A DNA stretch of 64,000 bases. Source: Epiperipatus broadwayi (taxonomy: Eukaryota > Onychophora > Udeonychophora > Euonychophora > Peripatidae). The notes beneath the pieces were generated by a model that saw nothing but the letters and a program-made list of their open reading frames with translations, made no database searches and had not been told where the DNA came from. Shown here piece by piece: positions 22,150 to 33,861 of the stretch; the stretch's first letter is position 1; every line of letters begins with the position of its first letter. The position numbers were made by a program, and so were the translations under genes. Where the stretch lies: NCBI GenBank assembly GCA_028023455.1, contig JAQFVV010006208.1:5688963-5752962 (forward strand). The letters are read 5' to 3'.

Positions 22150-22470
22150 ACACCAATTACTGCAACAACAATGGCAAACCTTTCTAACATATATATGGCA
22201 TACACATACATATATATAAATTCTAAAGCAGTATGACTATGATATGAAATCCAGCAATGAAATGGACTGTCCATTAAATTTTGAGTAATTACTATCGAAT
22301 ATAAACCGAGCACTGATTGTGGGAAATTATGATCTGGCCCAACTGACGAGTGCCGATTCTGCACGAAATACGTGTATTCGGGATCGTCCGTCTTTTTCGA
22401 ATATGTGTGGGCATGTGTAACGATTGCTTGAGATAGAATGGAGGATGAATAGACTGAAAAATTCTTAGTT
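22150..22470 (-). mobile_element. family B hammerhead element, copy 2
   Basis: Reverse orientation copy: TTTGAGTAATTACTATCGAA and GAGCACTGATTGTGGG lead into the hammerhead, then GTGTGGGCATGTGT and AGTTCAAATCCC at the end. The 74-aa minus-strand frame here is repeat sequence read through. Confidence 0.75.
22328..22388 (+). ncRNA. hammerhead ribozyme type I, family B copy 2
   Basis: CTGACGA (22343-22349), stem II GTGC / GCAC closed by canonical G-C, GAAA, TACGTG, T-A. Outer stem I pairs ATGATC with GATCGT (one G.T). The CpG-containing version of the family, so possibly a younger copy. Confidence 0.8.
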
Positions 22471-23087
22471 CAAATCCCTATATTCACAAAAATATATAAA
22501 GTAAAATATTTGATGAATTTAAGTATCTTAATTTTACACAACCTATATGTAGATAATAGATTTGTCTGTGCTTGTATTTTTTCATTTTGCTTATCTATTT
22601 CGACATTATCAAAGACTTGTTGATCTGAATGCCAAAACCCTAGAAACAAAATAAATACTACCCACTTCTCAGTTGTTTTTTCTTTTAAGCATTGTATTGT
22701 GTTATCGAGTTTTTTTTCTTTTTAGCTGTTAGTATTCTTCAAACTTTTTTTTTAAAATCTTCTTCAAAACATCAATAAGAGTGAAAAGGAACATTAGAAT
22801 TAAGAAATGGTAGTAAATGTTTTTCATATCGTTCTTATTCTTTTATTTAATTGTTTGGTGGGTGTAAGAAATATGTTAAACAGTAATTATTTAACTAGTA
22901 TTAAATGAAGTTCGTTTCATCTGTGTTTGCTTAGTTAAATATTTTTGAGAATAAGTGGGTAGCACTTTTTCTTCACCCCCTTACAGGGAGAGTGGTCTGG
23001 TCCTAAGTTGCTTGAATCAATCTTTCAAGGCTAGGCAGGTTGGCTTGTATGAAGTTACTGGACTGTTTATTTGCTGTTTCTTTCCAG

Positions 23088-23164
23088 CTTGATATTCGGA
23101 TTAAAATTAAATTTTATTAATAATCGGGAACGGTTACTTTTCTAGGCAGCAGCCACTACATCTG
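23088..23164 (+). other. candidate untranslated or short coding exon
   Basis: A polypyrimidine tract and TTTCCAG (ending 23087) precede sequence that ends CATCTG|GTGAGT, a consensus 5' splice donor at 23165. A second acceptor TTTTCTAG (ending 23145) would give a 19-nt exon. The 22960-23165 block is not repeated in the window and is less AT-rich. No coding frame could be assigned. It may be a 5' UTR exon of a gene to the right, or chance. Confidence 0.25.
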
Positions 23165-23989
23165 GTGAGTTATTTGAACTTTTTTTAAAAGTTGATACTT
23201 AAACTTAATAACTGTTAAGTTTACGGAATTGTGTAGATATATTTACGTGTTTAGTGATATATATATTTTAGAAATGCTTTAATCAACGCCAAACATTTAA
23301 AATCCGTGATTCATTTAAATTTGATTACAATCAACTGTATATTTATATATTTTCTATAGCTTTTTTTAAATATATATATAAATTTGATTCACCGTTAAAA
23401 ATTTCCAAACTTCAGTCTAGTGAGAAAATCTCTCCGAGTTTTCAAAAAATCAACAAACGGGGCGATAAAATGGCAAATATTTAAAATAGCACAAATATTT
23501 TATTTTTTTTATGGAGGGGGAGTTACTGTTGAAATTTAGAAATATCATATGTGATAAACATTTATAATAATTATTTTTAATTTGTTTATTTTTAATTAAA
23601 ATAAATTATTATTCTATAATTAAGTTATTAATTGTTTTCTGGAGCTAACTGTCGAAGCATGATTTTTTTTTAATGTTAATTACTTAAACGATGCTACCAT
23701 ATTTAATAATAGTAGAGTTTAAAATTAAAAAAAAATCTACAATATATCTTTAATGTTCACTTCCGGAGTTGAATTTATGTTATGAGAAAAATGACTGTGG
23801 AATTTGGTCAAATAACAAATACTGTATTTATTTAATGTTAAACAGTTGAAACCGTTTATTATTTTCTTATAATCAGATTCCAATTATAAAAGTATCAAAT
23901 GAAAAAAAAACTATACCCTCACTATGTTACTAAAGGGAATACATTTTTAAACCATCAGTGTGAATATTAATATAATTATTCAAACTGTA

Positions 23990-24840
23990 ATTCATTTCTA
24001 TAATTATAATGGATTTGAACTCAGAGTTTCAAGCTCCCTACAACTATCTATTCCACCTTATACAGCTAATGCATGTGACCACAAACATGTGAAAAAGAAA
24101 AATGATCTCCAATATACATATTTTATGCTGAACCAGGACTCATCAGTTGGTCCAAATCATCATCTTCCACACATACATATAATCAGTGCTCAGTTTATAT
24201 TAAGGTAGCAAATCTTCAAACTTTAATGGACTGGTTTCAATCTTCTCCATACTCCAACTCTTCAGCCATTCATATCATTGAAAATCTGATGATGGAATGC
24301 TCAAAGCCCTTATTGATGCCAATATTATTGTCATACTCATGTTGTCATTAAATCATTCTGACCCCTCATGTATAGGACCTTAATATGACCATTTAAATAC
24401 ACAGGAGATGGGCAGAATACAGGCTGAATATGTAATATTTAAATACAAAAGTAATGTCTATGCACTCTTCCCATCCCTTTTCTGTGTATTTAAATGGACA
24501 TATTAAAGTTCTATATGTGAAGGGTCAGTGACTTAACGTCAGCATGGGTATGACAATAATATTGGTATCAACAAGAGCTTTAACCATTCCATCATCAGAT
24601 TTTCAATGATATGGGTGGCCGAAAAGTTGGATGGTGGAGAATATTTGCTATCTAAATATAAACTGAGCACTGATTATATATGTGTGTGGGATAAGTGGTG
24701 GTTCAGCATGAAATATGTATAATGAAGATCATTTCTTTTTCACATGTATGTGGTCATGTATATTGGTTGTATAAGATGGAATAGATAGCTGTAAAGAGCT
24801 TGAAAGTCTGAGTTCAAATTCCTTTTAATTACATTAAGTT
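23990..24840. mobile_element. family B fold-back element, copy 3
   Basis: The left arm begins GGATTTGAACTCAGAGTTTC at about 24008 and the right arm ends with its complement near 24815; the centre is near 24440. The hammerhead blocks in both arms are decayed: the left has AAAA for GAAA, the right has lost CTGATGA. The centre carries the GGGATGGGCAGAATACAGGC block in both orientations. Confidence 0.85.
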
Positions 24841-24869
24841 TAGTATAGATGATATATTTGTATTTAAAT

Positions 24870-26280
24870 TCTTTGCTATGTTTATTTTTTGTCTTGATTG
24901 AGAAACTGAAAATTAATTCCACATGGTTCTTTCAGACAGTTGTTTGAACTAAGTCTATGTTTTTCCCATCACATATGAAGCAAATGGACCAATTAATTTT
25001 GATACTGGTAACAAGTTTTAAAAACTGAACCTTTTAAAATTACTAAAAAGGCTATTAGTACTTATATAAAAGAACCTACATATCTACAACTTGGAAATCT
25101 TTTTTAGTACTTATGTTAAAGAGCCTGTCATTATCTACAAATCTGGCCTAATATTTTTTTTCCCAAGAGATTTGGGGCTTTTTCTTTAGGTAGCTGGCTC
25201 ATAACTATTAATCTAGATAACTATTCATTTTTCATAAGTAAATGGATATCTAGTTATTTTTAGTATGATGTAAACAAGGCTGGAAGGGTAGTCAAATAAT
25301 TTCTTGACAATTTAAAAGCTTAGGGAATACAACTTTCTCTTTCACTATTTCTCTATGAGATATTGTTAAAGAGATCTTTGCCCTTCAGTGGGCTATTTAT
25401 TTAAAAAAAAAAAAAACTTTTATTTAAAATGATCTACTAAACAAAGTAATGAATGTAAAATGAACATTATATACTAAATAAAAATATATTCATTGCAACA
25501 TGCTCACAACTATAAAATTAATAAAAATACAGAAAAATTAAATAATAAAAAATATTCATAAAAATCAGAATATATTAAATCATTTTTCAGGTTTTTGTTA
25601 GCCTGGGAAATGCATATGCAATAACATGTGTGTACTTTTACCTTTTAATAACATTTTAGGAGCTTAATTCATTATTAACATGGGAGGGGGGGCAAAATAG
25701 ATGCTACAAAAACCATTAAACCTTTAATTACATTAAAAATTCAAAAAGAAAACAAAATTACTGATGACACCAGTAGCAGAAACTGTTTTGGGGTTAAGGA
25801 TATTCTGCAAAGCTTGTTAAGAGCTCATTTTGCAAACTCTCTATATAAAAAGAAAACAAATATACTAAACATATTACATTAATTATATTAAATAATTATA
25901 TGAATATTTACAAGACTTTAATAAATTTGTAAACAACTGGTCATTTAAAAATGAATGGACAATTATATAAGATAATAGATATAAAGTTATATAATGTATG
26001 TATCATTAATTCTGTATATTTTTATGTTATATAGTTCAGTCTTTGAAGTTATATTGATCTCTGTATGAAGGTTTTATTCTATTTTACTAATGTTTTATTT
26101 TGTTATTGTTTTATTTTACTCGTCAACAATCGTGTCTTTGCTTTACAATCTACACACATGCATAGTATTACAATTGTTGGTAGCAGTTGTGTAGAATCAC
26201 ATAGTATCTGGATGTACCTATTATAAAATCATTTTTAGACTTTTTTCCAATTTTCCAAGCTTAAAATCCTACTGCAGCTT
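24870..26280. other. AT-rich DNA with an unassigned short repeat
   Basis: TAGGTAGCTGGCTCATAACT near 25185 resembles CAGATAGCTGGTCCATAACT near 27291; otherwise no features were recognised. Confidence 0.45.
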
Positions 26281-26301
26281 AAATTCAGGGCAATTTATAT
26301 T

Positions 26302-26559
26302 AAAACAGGCAAAACTCACTATACGTATTTGCCACACACAGCAAGCTATAGTAATCAATAGATGCCGGAAGGCTTGTGCATAAAATCCCCATCTAGTGTC
26401 TACTCATCCAATATCCCCAGACTAGTTTCTGGCTTTTGGCCTTCATCAGTGAGGAGCAATACATACAATGAGGGTGTGTGCCAATACATATAGTGAGTTT
26501 TGCCTGTTTTAAAACAGTTATAAGCAAGCATAAGAAGTGGTGGTCATGTGATATTTATT
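26302..26559 (+). mobile_element. family A element (258 bp)
   Basis: AAAACAGGCAAAACTCAC to tail TGGTCATGTGATATTTATT, with a perfect 13-bp duplication GGCAATTTATATT at 26289-26301 and 26560-26572. Hairpin with one long arm carrying the hammerhead-like block and one short arm next to the tail. Confidence 0.93.
26410..26456 (-). ncRNA. hammerhead-like ribozyme, family A
   Basis: The minus strand has CTGATGA (complement at 26443-26449), A-GGC-CAAAA-GCC-A, GAAA, CTAG, TC. Same structure as at 9203, with the loop changed from CACAA to CAAAA and stem II preserved. Confidence 0.65.
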
Positions 26560-27757
26560 GGCAATTTATATTCGAAATAAAATGGTAATTCAAATCTATT
26601 TTTGCTTTTTGAGTTGGGGAAGGATAAAAATCATGAATAGTCAAAAATGGTGAAAAAGAAATATGCACCCAAATTAATCAAATGTATTAATTATACTTAA
26701 ATTGGAATTTATTTATTTTTTAAAAATATTGTCAAGATTAAATTTTAAAATGTTATTTAGGTAAAGCTTAACTAATGTTAAAATAATAAAGTATAGTGAT
26801 AATGGAATTCTTAATTTTGAAAAAAATTACTGGATTATCAGTTTCCAGTAATCAATGTTCAACTTGACGGTTAGTCATTAATGTAAATATGCTTTATATT
26901 TTGGACCTTTGCTCTGTGCTGTTTAGTGCAATGGCGTAATGGCAGGTACGGTGATATAATGGCAGGTTCTAGAGCTCAAAGTACCTGGATTGAGATTTAC
27001 ATCTGTCACTTCTTAGCAACAAACTAATCAATTATTATTTTATATTCTACCTTTCATGATTGTTAGAATTTATTACCATAGTGTGAATTATTATTTACTT
27101 AAGCATTGGAGAGAAAGAAGTTTGCAATAATATTTAAAGCTCTTTCTTCATATAAATTTAAAAAAAAAAATGAATGGGAGATTTCACAAGTTTATTTATA
27201 TCTACCGTAACCATATTTAAGGATTCAAATTCATGCTGGGTGAACCTTGAAATTTTTCAGGTCACAAATAGGCTCAGGATTTTTTCCCCAGATAGCTGGT
27301 CCATAACTAATCAGTAAACTATAATGATTGTCTAATTGGTATCTAGCTATGATCAGCTAGAAGATAGTTTTTATATTTACAATGACTTTATTATTCAAGA
27401 GTTCATGATAAGTTCAAGCACTAAAATTGATAGAACTGGAATCAATCCAAGGACATTATGTTCCACACATTTGTCATTGCAATAAACTATGTAGGGTATT
27501 AAATAAGGGTCAGTGCTGCTTTGGCAATAAAAATGATTATAAAATAATGCACATTTTACCACGGATAGTGAATAGGTCATACCCGTATGAGCATTGAACT
27601 CATCTATATATATTACTTCTAATTTAAAACAGAATTCAGCAGAATTGTGGATATTTTGAAGACATGAGAGATTTATAATAAAGGGAAATAAGTCCATTAT
27701 TGTATTATTTTTAATGAAGAAAATTGCTAATCCGGATAATCAAGAGTATTAAACCCA

Positions 27758-27912
27758 CTAAACATCACATGGTCACCATTCTTTATGCAGACCCAAGCTG
27801 TTTACACAGAGGCAAAACTCTCCATACAGTAACACTACTCACTGCAAGCCAGAGATTTAGGTGCAATGCTCTCAGATCCAAGACGCCTCACTGATGAAAG
27901 CCACAAGCTGTT
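27758..27912 (-). mobile_element. family A element, truncated copy
   Basis: Tail AACATCACATGGTCACC, terminal block GCAAAACTCTCCATACAG, then a jump to TGCAATGCTCTCAGATCC and CTGATGAAAGCCACAAGC, where it stops before GAAAC. The hammerhead is therefore cut in half. Confidence 0.75.
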
Positions 27913-27929
27913 GCGATGCAATGCACTGT

Positions 27930-28130
27930 GACCTCTTTTTTCAGAATCAGGAAATTCTCAGCCACTATTCCCAGAGAAACCTGTTAGCCACCTTACCTTA
28001 TTTTTCCATTCCCCACCCTAAGTTTTTCCCATATTCTTTTCTATACTGCTTCATCCCATTTCCACAACATAATCTTTGTCAACTCTATGATCTTTATATC
28101 TAAATCCCCCTTATCTTTTCCCAAATCCAG
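27930..28130 (-). pseudogene. LINE fragment, same type as 51000-51545
   Basis: The minus-strand translation GDLDIKIIELTKIMLWKWDE matches RDLDTKAMEWIKMMLWKWDR encoded at 51 kb. Identity of the LINE clade comes from the CxxC zinc-like motif of the longer copy. Confidence 0.6.
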
Positions 28131-28400
28131 CTTTGAGCATTCCATTATCATATTTTCAACGATATGGATAGTTGAAGAGTTGGAGAGTGGAGAAGATTGA
28201 GGCCTGTCCATTAAAGTTTGAAGATTTGCTATATGTGTGTGTGGGAGATGATAATCTGGGCCAACTGTTGAGTGTTGTTTCAGCATGAAATACGTTTATT
28301 GTTGATCATTTATCTTTTTCACATGTATATGGTCATGTGTATCGGTTGTATAAGATAGAATGGCTAGCTGTGGAGAGTTTGAAAGTCGGAGTTCAAATTC
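28110..28400 (-). mobile_element. family B element, copy 4
   Basis: Reverse orientation single arm from the TTGAGCATTCCATTATC block to GAGTTCAAATTCC. The hammerhead core is mutated (CTGTTGA), while stem II GTGTT and CAGCAT partly persist. Confidence 0.75.
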
Positions 28401-28409
28401 CTTCTAAAA

Positions 28410-28870
28410 TAATTATTATTGTTATATATATATATATGTTTCAAAAAAGATCTGAACTTTTTTTTACTCAATTTCTGCTAAGAATTATCAAATTATTTTA
28501 ATATTACATATCAGTAATCCTTAAATTAAAAACAATAATAATATTTTTAAAACAATAATTAAATTATGAAATAATTAAAGACAGCCAGGCTCTAATCTAA
28601 CCACTTTATGACTGCCTTAGGTAAAACTACAAATAAACTATTCACTTAGTAATTATAGTAAAAAAAATAGAGCTTCAAATAGAAAAAAAAAATTAAAAAT
28701 TATGTTTTATGATTAATATTTAATTTTCGTATTTACACATTTATTTTGGGAATTTTTTTTATCAAAAATAATTATAAGAATTTACAGATTTCTCAGTTTT
28801 GAATTCTTAAGTGTAATCAATAATTTTTAACAAAATAACATTAAAATAAACCTTTGATATCTATAAAGAT
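28410..28870. other. AT-rich DNA, nothing recognised
   Basis: No supported feature between a family B copy and the next palindrome. Confidence 0.5.
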
Positions 28871-28877
28871 TATATGT

Positions 28878-29063
28878 ATTGTAATGGTATATAACTAGTA
28901 TAATGGTAACTTCCTCAGAAATTCGGTTTGAACCCAGAACCAGTGATACATAATATGTAAATATTATATGAGATACATATGTATAATGAGATCATTGGTT
29001 CTGGATTCAAACCCGAACTGCTGAGGAAGTTTTCATTACCTTTTTTTTTTTTTACCATTACAA
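28878..29063. mobile_element. palindromic MITE-like element
   Basis: Arms TGTAATGG and AACTTCCTCAG...CAGAACCAGTGAT are inverted on the right as ATCATTGGTTCTGGATTC and CTGAGGAAGTT...CCATTACA. Centre near 28975. No family, duplication or coding content was determined. Confidence 0.65.
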
Positions 29064-29077
29064 TATATATATGTTTG

Positions 29078-29330
29078 GTAAAATGAAAATACACACAGAA
29101 AAGTTAGTTTTTTAATAATATTTAGCTTTATTACTGCCTATATGCTTTCAATATATTTTTACTATATCTTATTCATGGCATATAGTGGTGTGATTAAATG
29201 GTCCATTTAATCACACCACTATATCCATGAATAAGATGTAGTAAAAATATATTGAAAGCATGCTAGATCATAATAAAGCTAAATATTATTAAAAACCTAC
29301 CTTTTCTGTTTTTGCTTTCATTTTATCAGA
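29078..29330. mobile_element. long palindromic MITE-like element
   Basis: Arms of about 115 bp: GGTAAAATGAAAAT to GGTGTGATTAAATGG, then CCATTTAATCACACC back to CATTTTATC, with almost no spacer at 29198. A single copy in this window. It lies directly beside the palindrome at 28878. A recent-looking cruciform; superfamily unknown. Confidence 0.75.
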
Positions 29331-29339
29331 TATTATGCT

Positions 29340-29925
29340 GATTCAGAAAATGAGTAACAATTGAATTATAAAATATATATGTTTAAAAATTGTACATTTT
29401 ATAATTGCTTGATATGCATTACAATCATATACTCTATAATTTATGCCACTATTTTCTACTAGCCTTTCATAATCTAATCAACTGATTAATGGATTTCTGG
29501 AGAAGAGATTACTGAAACTTTTTATACACTATTAAGAAAGTTTTAACATTTTCCAGATGCTTATATCAAATGAAATACAGGGATTATTTAAAATAGAAAT
29601 TCATATAATATTACAATACTAACCATATATCTCATTAAGACATCCTATGATGTTACAGGAAGTTAGTTTTTGAAGTGAATGATGGGAAGGCTATTTTGTT
29701 TTGTGTATATATGGATGGGAAGGCTATTTTGTTTTGTATATATATGTTGTATGTTTTTTTTATTATCTAATTTCACTTGAAAAGATCTATTTGTTAAGAT
29801 GAGACCATGGTTATGAAAGAATTTTAATTAAATTGTATTTTTTGGCTTGTATTGTAATGTTATATGAATTTCTATATTATTTATAATTACTAATATAGCA
29901 TTAGGCAGTATTTAATTTTTACAAA
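29340..29925. other. AT-rich DNA with a 27-bp tandem duplication
   Basis: GATGGGAAGGCTATTTTGTT occurs twice around 29682 and 29715. Nothing else recognised. Confidence 0.5.
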
Positions 29926-29940
29926 ATAGTTAATATTTTA

Positions 29941-30096
29941 AACAATGAGGATTGCCAATTCCTCTACAAGCTTTGTGATAAATGCTTAGCCAGAGCCAGC
30001 ACTTATCGCTAAGCTTGTAGAGGAATTGGCAATCCTCATTGTTTATTACTTACAAGCTTAAGAGATAGGGTCATGTGATCTATGACTCTTATTTTG
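29941..30096 (+). mobile_element. family C fold-back element, short copy (156 bp)
   Basis: Arms AACAATGAGGATTGCC...CTCTACAAGCTT are inverted around 29990; tail TTACTTACAAGCTTAAGAG to GTCATGTGATCTATGAC at the right. A 13-bp duplication with one mismatch (AGTTAATATTTTA / ACTTAATATTTTA) lies at 29928-29940 and 30097-30109. It lacks the hammerhead-bearing centre of the 46.8-kb copy. Confidence 0.85.
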
Positions 30097-30109
30097 ACTT
30101 AATATTTTA

Positions 30110-31165
30110 GTTTTTAATTATTAAATAATCAAAAGTGTATGAAATTATTCCATAAAGGCTTCAAATAATCTAATCTTACCTTCATAAAAAAGACCATATC
30201 TTTTCTGTTTATAATTTTAATATAAAATAAAATAGCCAGTTTAATGTATATTATATAAGATGATAATATTAATTCTTAAATTGTAGATAATATTTTGAGT
30301 ATAATAAATTGTTCAATGACAAATGTGGAATATCTTGATTAAACTGTTGATAATAATACTGTATTTTAAGTATAATAGCATATTCAATGGCATATAGGAT
30401 CATATTGATCTTTGTACAGCAAATTTTTAGAATATGTGGATGTTGGTTTCATAGTTTATAAAGTTATATACGTCTTTGACATTTTATAGAGTAAATATAC
30501 TTTTGTTTTAAGTTATTAAATTTATTTTTTTTGTACTTTCTTTCAGATATAATATTCAATTCTTTTTCATGGCATATTTTCCAAATATTGAATATTTTTA
30601 TAAATATATTAAATAACCATATAATCACATGTGCATCAATATATCTTTTTTTGAAAAGTTTTGCATTGAACTTTTAGCATAATTTAATTAGTTTTTAGGA
30701 TGGAGTGAAATTTAGATCTTTCAGGCTTTTTATTAAATTTATTAAAACTGGATTTTCTCAATATATCTTATAAAATTATTAATAAATCAAAATAAATGCA
30801 GGTATTACATTCCTCAAATTTATCTTTCAAAAAGATAACATTTTTAAAAATTATTAAAATTAATACTGCATATATATATTCCCCAATGTTATCGCAATGA
30901 ATTTTATGTTTATTGATATTTTTTAAGTCCATTAATCATTAATTTGAAAATATTATTTAGCATTTATAAAGTCATGCAAGTCATAAAATTGCATTGTATT
31001 TTCATCAAAATTTTTTATATTGTTACTTTATTAATGTCAATTGTGATCTAGAAATTTGGTTTTAAAAAATGAAAAGACAAATTATATGACACTTTCATCA
31101 GTAATGAAGACTATCTCTCCAGTTATATTTTATGGGCATGTTGTAAATACCATGGTAAAATATTG
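30110..31165. other. AT-rich DNA, nothing recognised
   Basis: No ORF, repeat or RNA supported. Confidence 0.5.
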
Positions 31166-31179
31166 TATTGAATGTTTTG

Positions 31180-31400
31180 CACATAGTCAAAACTCTCCAC
31201 ATAGTAGCACCACTCAGTGCAATCCAGAATAATCAATGGATGCAGGAAGGTTTGTGCATAAAATCCGTATCTAGTGCCTACTCATCTAATATCCTCAGAC
31301 CAGTTTCTAGCTGCAGCTTTCATCAGTGAGGTCACTACTGTATGGAGTTTTTCCTCTGTGAAAAACAGCCGTAATCATAAAGAATGGTGATCATGTGATG
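31180..31400 (+). mobile_element. family A element (221 bp)
   Basis: CACATAGTCAAAACTCTCC to tail GGTGATCATGTGATG, with a perfect 13-bp duplication ATTGAATGTTTTG at 31167-31179 and 31401-31413. The hammerhead-like core is intact on the minus strand (CTGATGA complement at 31320-31326), followed by AGCT/AGCT stem II, GAAA, CTGG, TC. Confidence 0.93.
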
Positions 31401-31414
31401 ATTGAATGTTTTGT

Positions 31415-31815
31415 TTTCAAATAAATATGTTTGAATAATAACTTTAATTAGGGTATTATAATTGAAACATAATTGAATCATTTTTTAAATAAGAAACTTC
31501 ATAATTGTATTTATCTGCATGTCATGGATCACTACTTGGTGGTTTGGATGAACCTTGGTTGTTTTTATATGGAAAACAGGCTTAGGATTTTTATTTTAAA
31601 TATTCATCCCAAATCAAACTCAGCCATGAATTGTAGAATAAAATTATCAGCTTATGTTGGTTAGCTGTTCATGTTTATTAATAAAAATCATATTTATAAA
31701 ACTTGGAATTAATGTAATTTTAGAGTGTAGTAATAGAGGTATTTTTTAAACTTCAAGATATATAGCAACATTTTTGCCTTTACTACCAATTAAAAATATT
31801 CTTTTGAAAATACAA
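31415..31815. other. no recognised feature
   Basis: Includes a 63-codon frame at 31473 with no family resemblance; treated as chance. Confidence 0.4.
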
Positions 31816-31831
31816 AACAATACAATACTAG

Positions 31832-32030
31832 TCATATTTACTAAGGATGTAAACCTCAAGAATATGCACATGAAAATGCGAAGGTAGGGACCTCTACAGG
31901 TCTTAACCACAAGCTTGTGGTTAAGACCTGTAGAGGTCCCTATCTTCGCATTTTCATGCACATATTCTTGAGGTTTACAGCCTTAGTAAATATTACTTAC
32001 GTAATTAATGAGCATTTAAATAAATTTATA
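31832..32030 (+). mobile_element. family D fold-back element, copy 3 (199 bp)
   Basis: Palindrome centred at 31917 (CACAAGCTTGTG) with GGGACCTCTACAGGTC arms and tail ATTACTTACGTAATTAATG to TTTATA. A perfect 13-bp duplication AATACAATACTAG lies at 31819-31831 and 32031-32043. Confidence 0.95.
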
Positions 32031-32044
32031 AATACAATACTAGA

Positions 32045-32860
32045 TAAAATCCAAAATTTTTACCAAAATCCTTACACAACCATGGTTTCATCTACTACTA
32101 ATAGACCTCCTCAAGTGAAAATCAATAAAAAGGAACAAACAAACAAACTTTCCCATAATTCATTTCAAACACCACTTTCCCTTAATATCAAAAATATCTT
32201 CATAAGATTGATAGCCTCAAATTCCTGAAGTTTTATTATCAAAGTCTCCTTTATTCTTTTTTTTTAATTCAATGAACCTTTGCATTGCTAAACAATATGC
32301 TATGACCTGTATTCAATTCATGAATATATAAAGCTGAGTTAAGATACCTATGTTTAACTCCACTTATATGAACCTTAATCCTTTTATTAAGACTAAACTT
32401 ACTCTGACCTACATAAAACTTACCACAACTATACAGAATCATATAAACAATACAGGAATAGACCTACTATCAATAGATTGCTTTGAACCATTAAGTAACA
32501 AATTCAAATCAGAACCTTTCTAGTATTGTATTATTTTATGGTTTTGCATTTTATTTATTATTAGTATAGTGTTAGGCAGTTTTGTTTTTCTTTTGAAAAT
32601 GTATAATTGACATTGAATTTAGTTTGAGTTTCATAAAATTAACCAAATCTTAACTTCATTTCTAACAACTTGAATTTAAAAGAATCAGTTTCAGAAACGT
32701 TTATTTTATATAGTCATTGTCTTTACTGTACCATAAAATAATGAGATTCTAGTGAGTTTTGTTTTTATTTCCAATGATAAATTATGTAGGAGTGTGTTTT
32801 TATACTTATGTAACATATAATTTTAAAATTATTTTCATATTGAAAACAAAATCAGATATT
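32045..32860. other. no recognised feature
   Basis: A 103-codon frame (31917-32228) starts inside the family D palindrome and is not credible as a gene. No other supported signal. Confidence 0.45.
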
Positions 32861-32869
32861 GTTACAGAT

Positions 32870-33270
32870 CTAAATCAATTATCACATAGTAGAGATGTCT
32901 GCCCATCCCTTGTATATGTATTTAATGGATTATGTCCTATACATGAGGGGTCAGATTGATCTTAGGTCAACATGGGTGTGACAAAAATCTCGGCTTCAGG
33001 GTGGCCTTTGTGTGTAGTAGATTGAAGCCTGTCCATTAAAGTATGAGGATTGGCTATCTTAATATATATCTGAGCACTTATAACATATATGTGTGGAGAT
33101 GATAATCTGGACCAACTGATGATTGCTGGTTTATCATGAAATATGTATATTGGTGATTATTTATCTTTTCAACATATATGTGTTCAAGTGTATCAGTGTT
33201 ATGAGATAGTGTGGAGAGTGGTGGGGCATGTGAAAGTCTGTGCTCATATACCCTATATATTAGATCTAAA
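32870..33270 (-). mobile_element. family B element, copy 5
   Basis: Runs from CTGCCCATCCCTTGTATATG through ATTAAAGTATGAGGATTGG, hammerhead at 33110-33165 and CTGTGCTCATATACCC. The core CTGATGA and GAAA are present, but stem II has lost its closing pair (TTGCT / ATCAT). Outer stem I is ATAATC with GATTAT. Confidence 0.8.
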
Positions 33271-33861
33271 TCTTGAAAATTTTTATTTTTTTTAATCAGA
33301 AGAAAAGGCATAATTTCAAATAGTAATGTTTTGCAACTGAAAACATCATAAAGATTGCATTTGAATTCACTTAATATCTTTTTGTGACTGTTGTTAAATT
33401 AATTCTTAATTTTTTGTCTAAAAGTGTAAAAATATCTTATGTAACCTGCACACAATAAAAAATGATATATACATCTATGGCAACATTTGAGATTTGAATG
33501 ATTTATTACTCAGGAGTATATAAGAGGCTTAAACAATTGGAAATAATAGAACTGAGCCATAATCCATGAATCTTGAACCCCAAAATCTTCCAATTGACCA
33601 TTGTACTAAACTATGCATAACAAATACTTATCAGTTGTCTTTAGTATACATTTTATCATTATATGTTAGCATATTATATTTAAAACAAAAATATGCTACT
33701 TAGTTTGAAAGCATAAGAATTTTACAAATACATATTTTGCTAAATGCATATTATGATTATTAATCTGTATTATTTAATTATTAAAACTTTCTGAGCTCCC
33801 CCTCAACCGACAGACTAATTAATAATTCCAAGGATAGATTTGAATCTGAACTGACCCCTAA

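Noticed and set aside
23960-24208. Recurring peptide with HSSVGPDHHLPHTH-like sequence encoded in many short ORFs (e.g. 22.2, 24.0, 28.1, 33.1, 39.5, 41.4 kb)
   Set aside because: These are readings through the family B hammerhead segment in one frame on either strand; the DNA is conserved for RNA structure, not for protein, and frames are not kept.
27395-27697. 100-aa minus-strand ORF
   Set aside because: No motif, no start context and no repeat or conservation support; in AT-rich DNA of this length one such frame is expected by chance.
29941-30096. Fold-backs as Helitrons (3' hairpin)
   Set aside because: Helitrons make no target duplication and end CTRR after a small hairpin; these elements have clear duplications and long arms.
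31917-32228. 103-aa plus-strand ORF and the overlapping 71-aa minus ORF sharing VKTCRGPYLRIFM
   Set aside because: The shared peptide comes from the two arms of the family D palindrome read on opposite strands.
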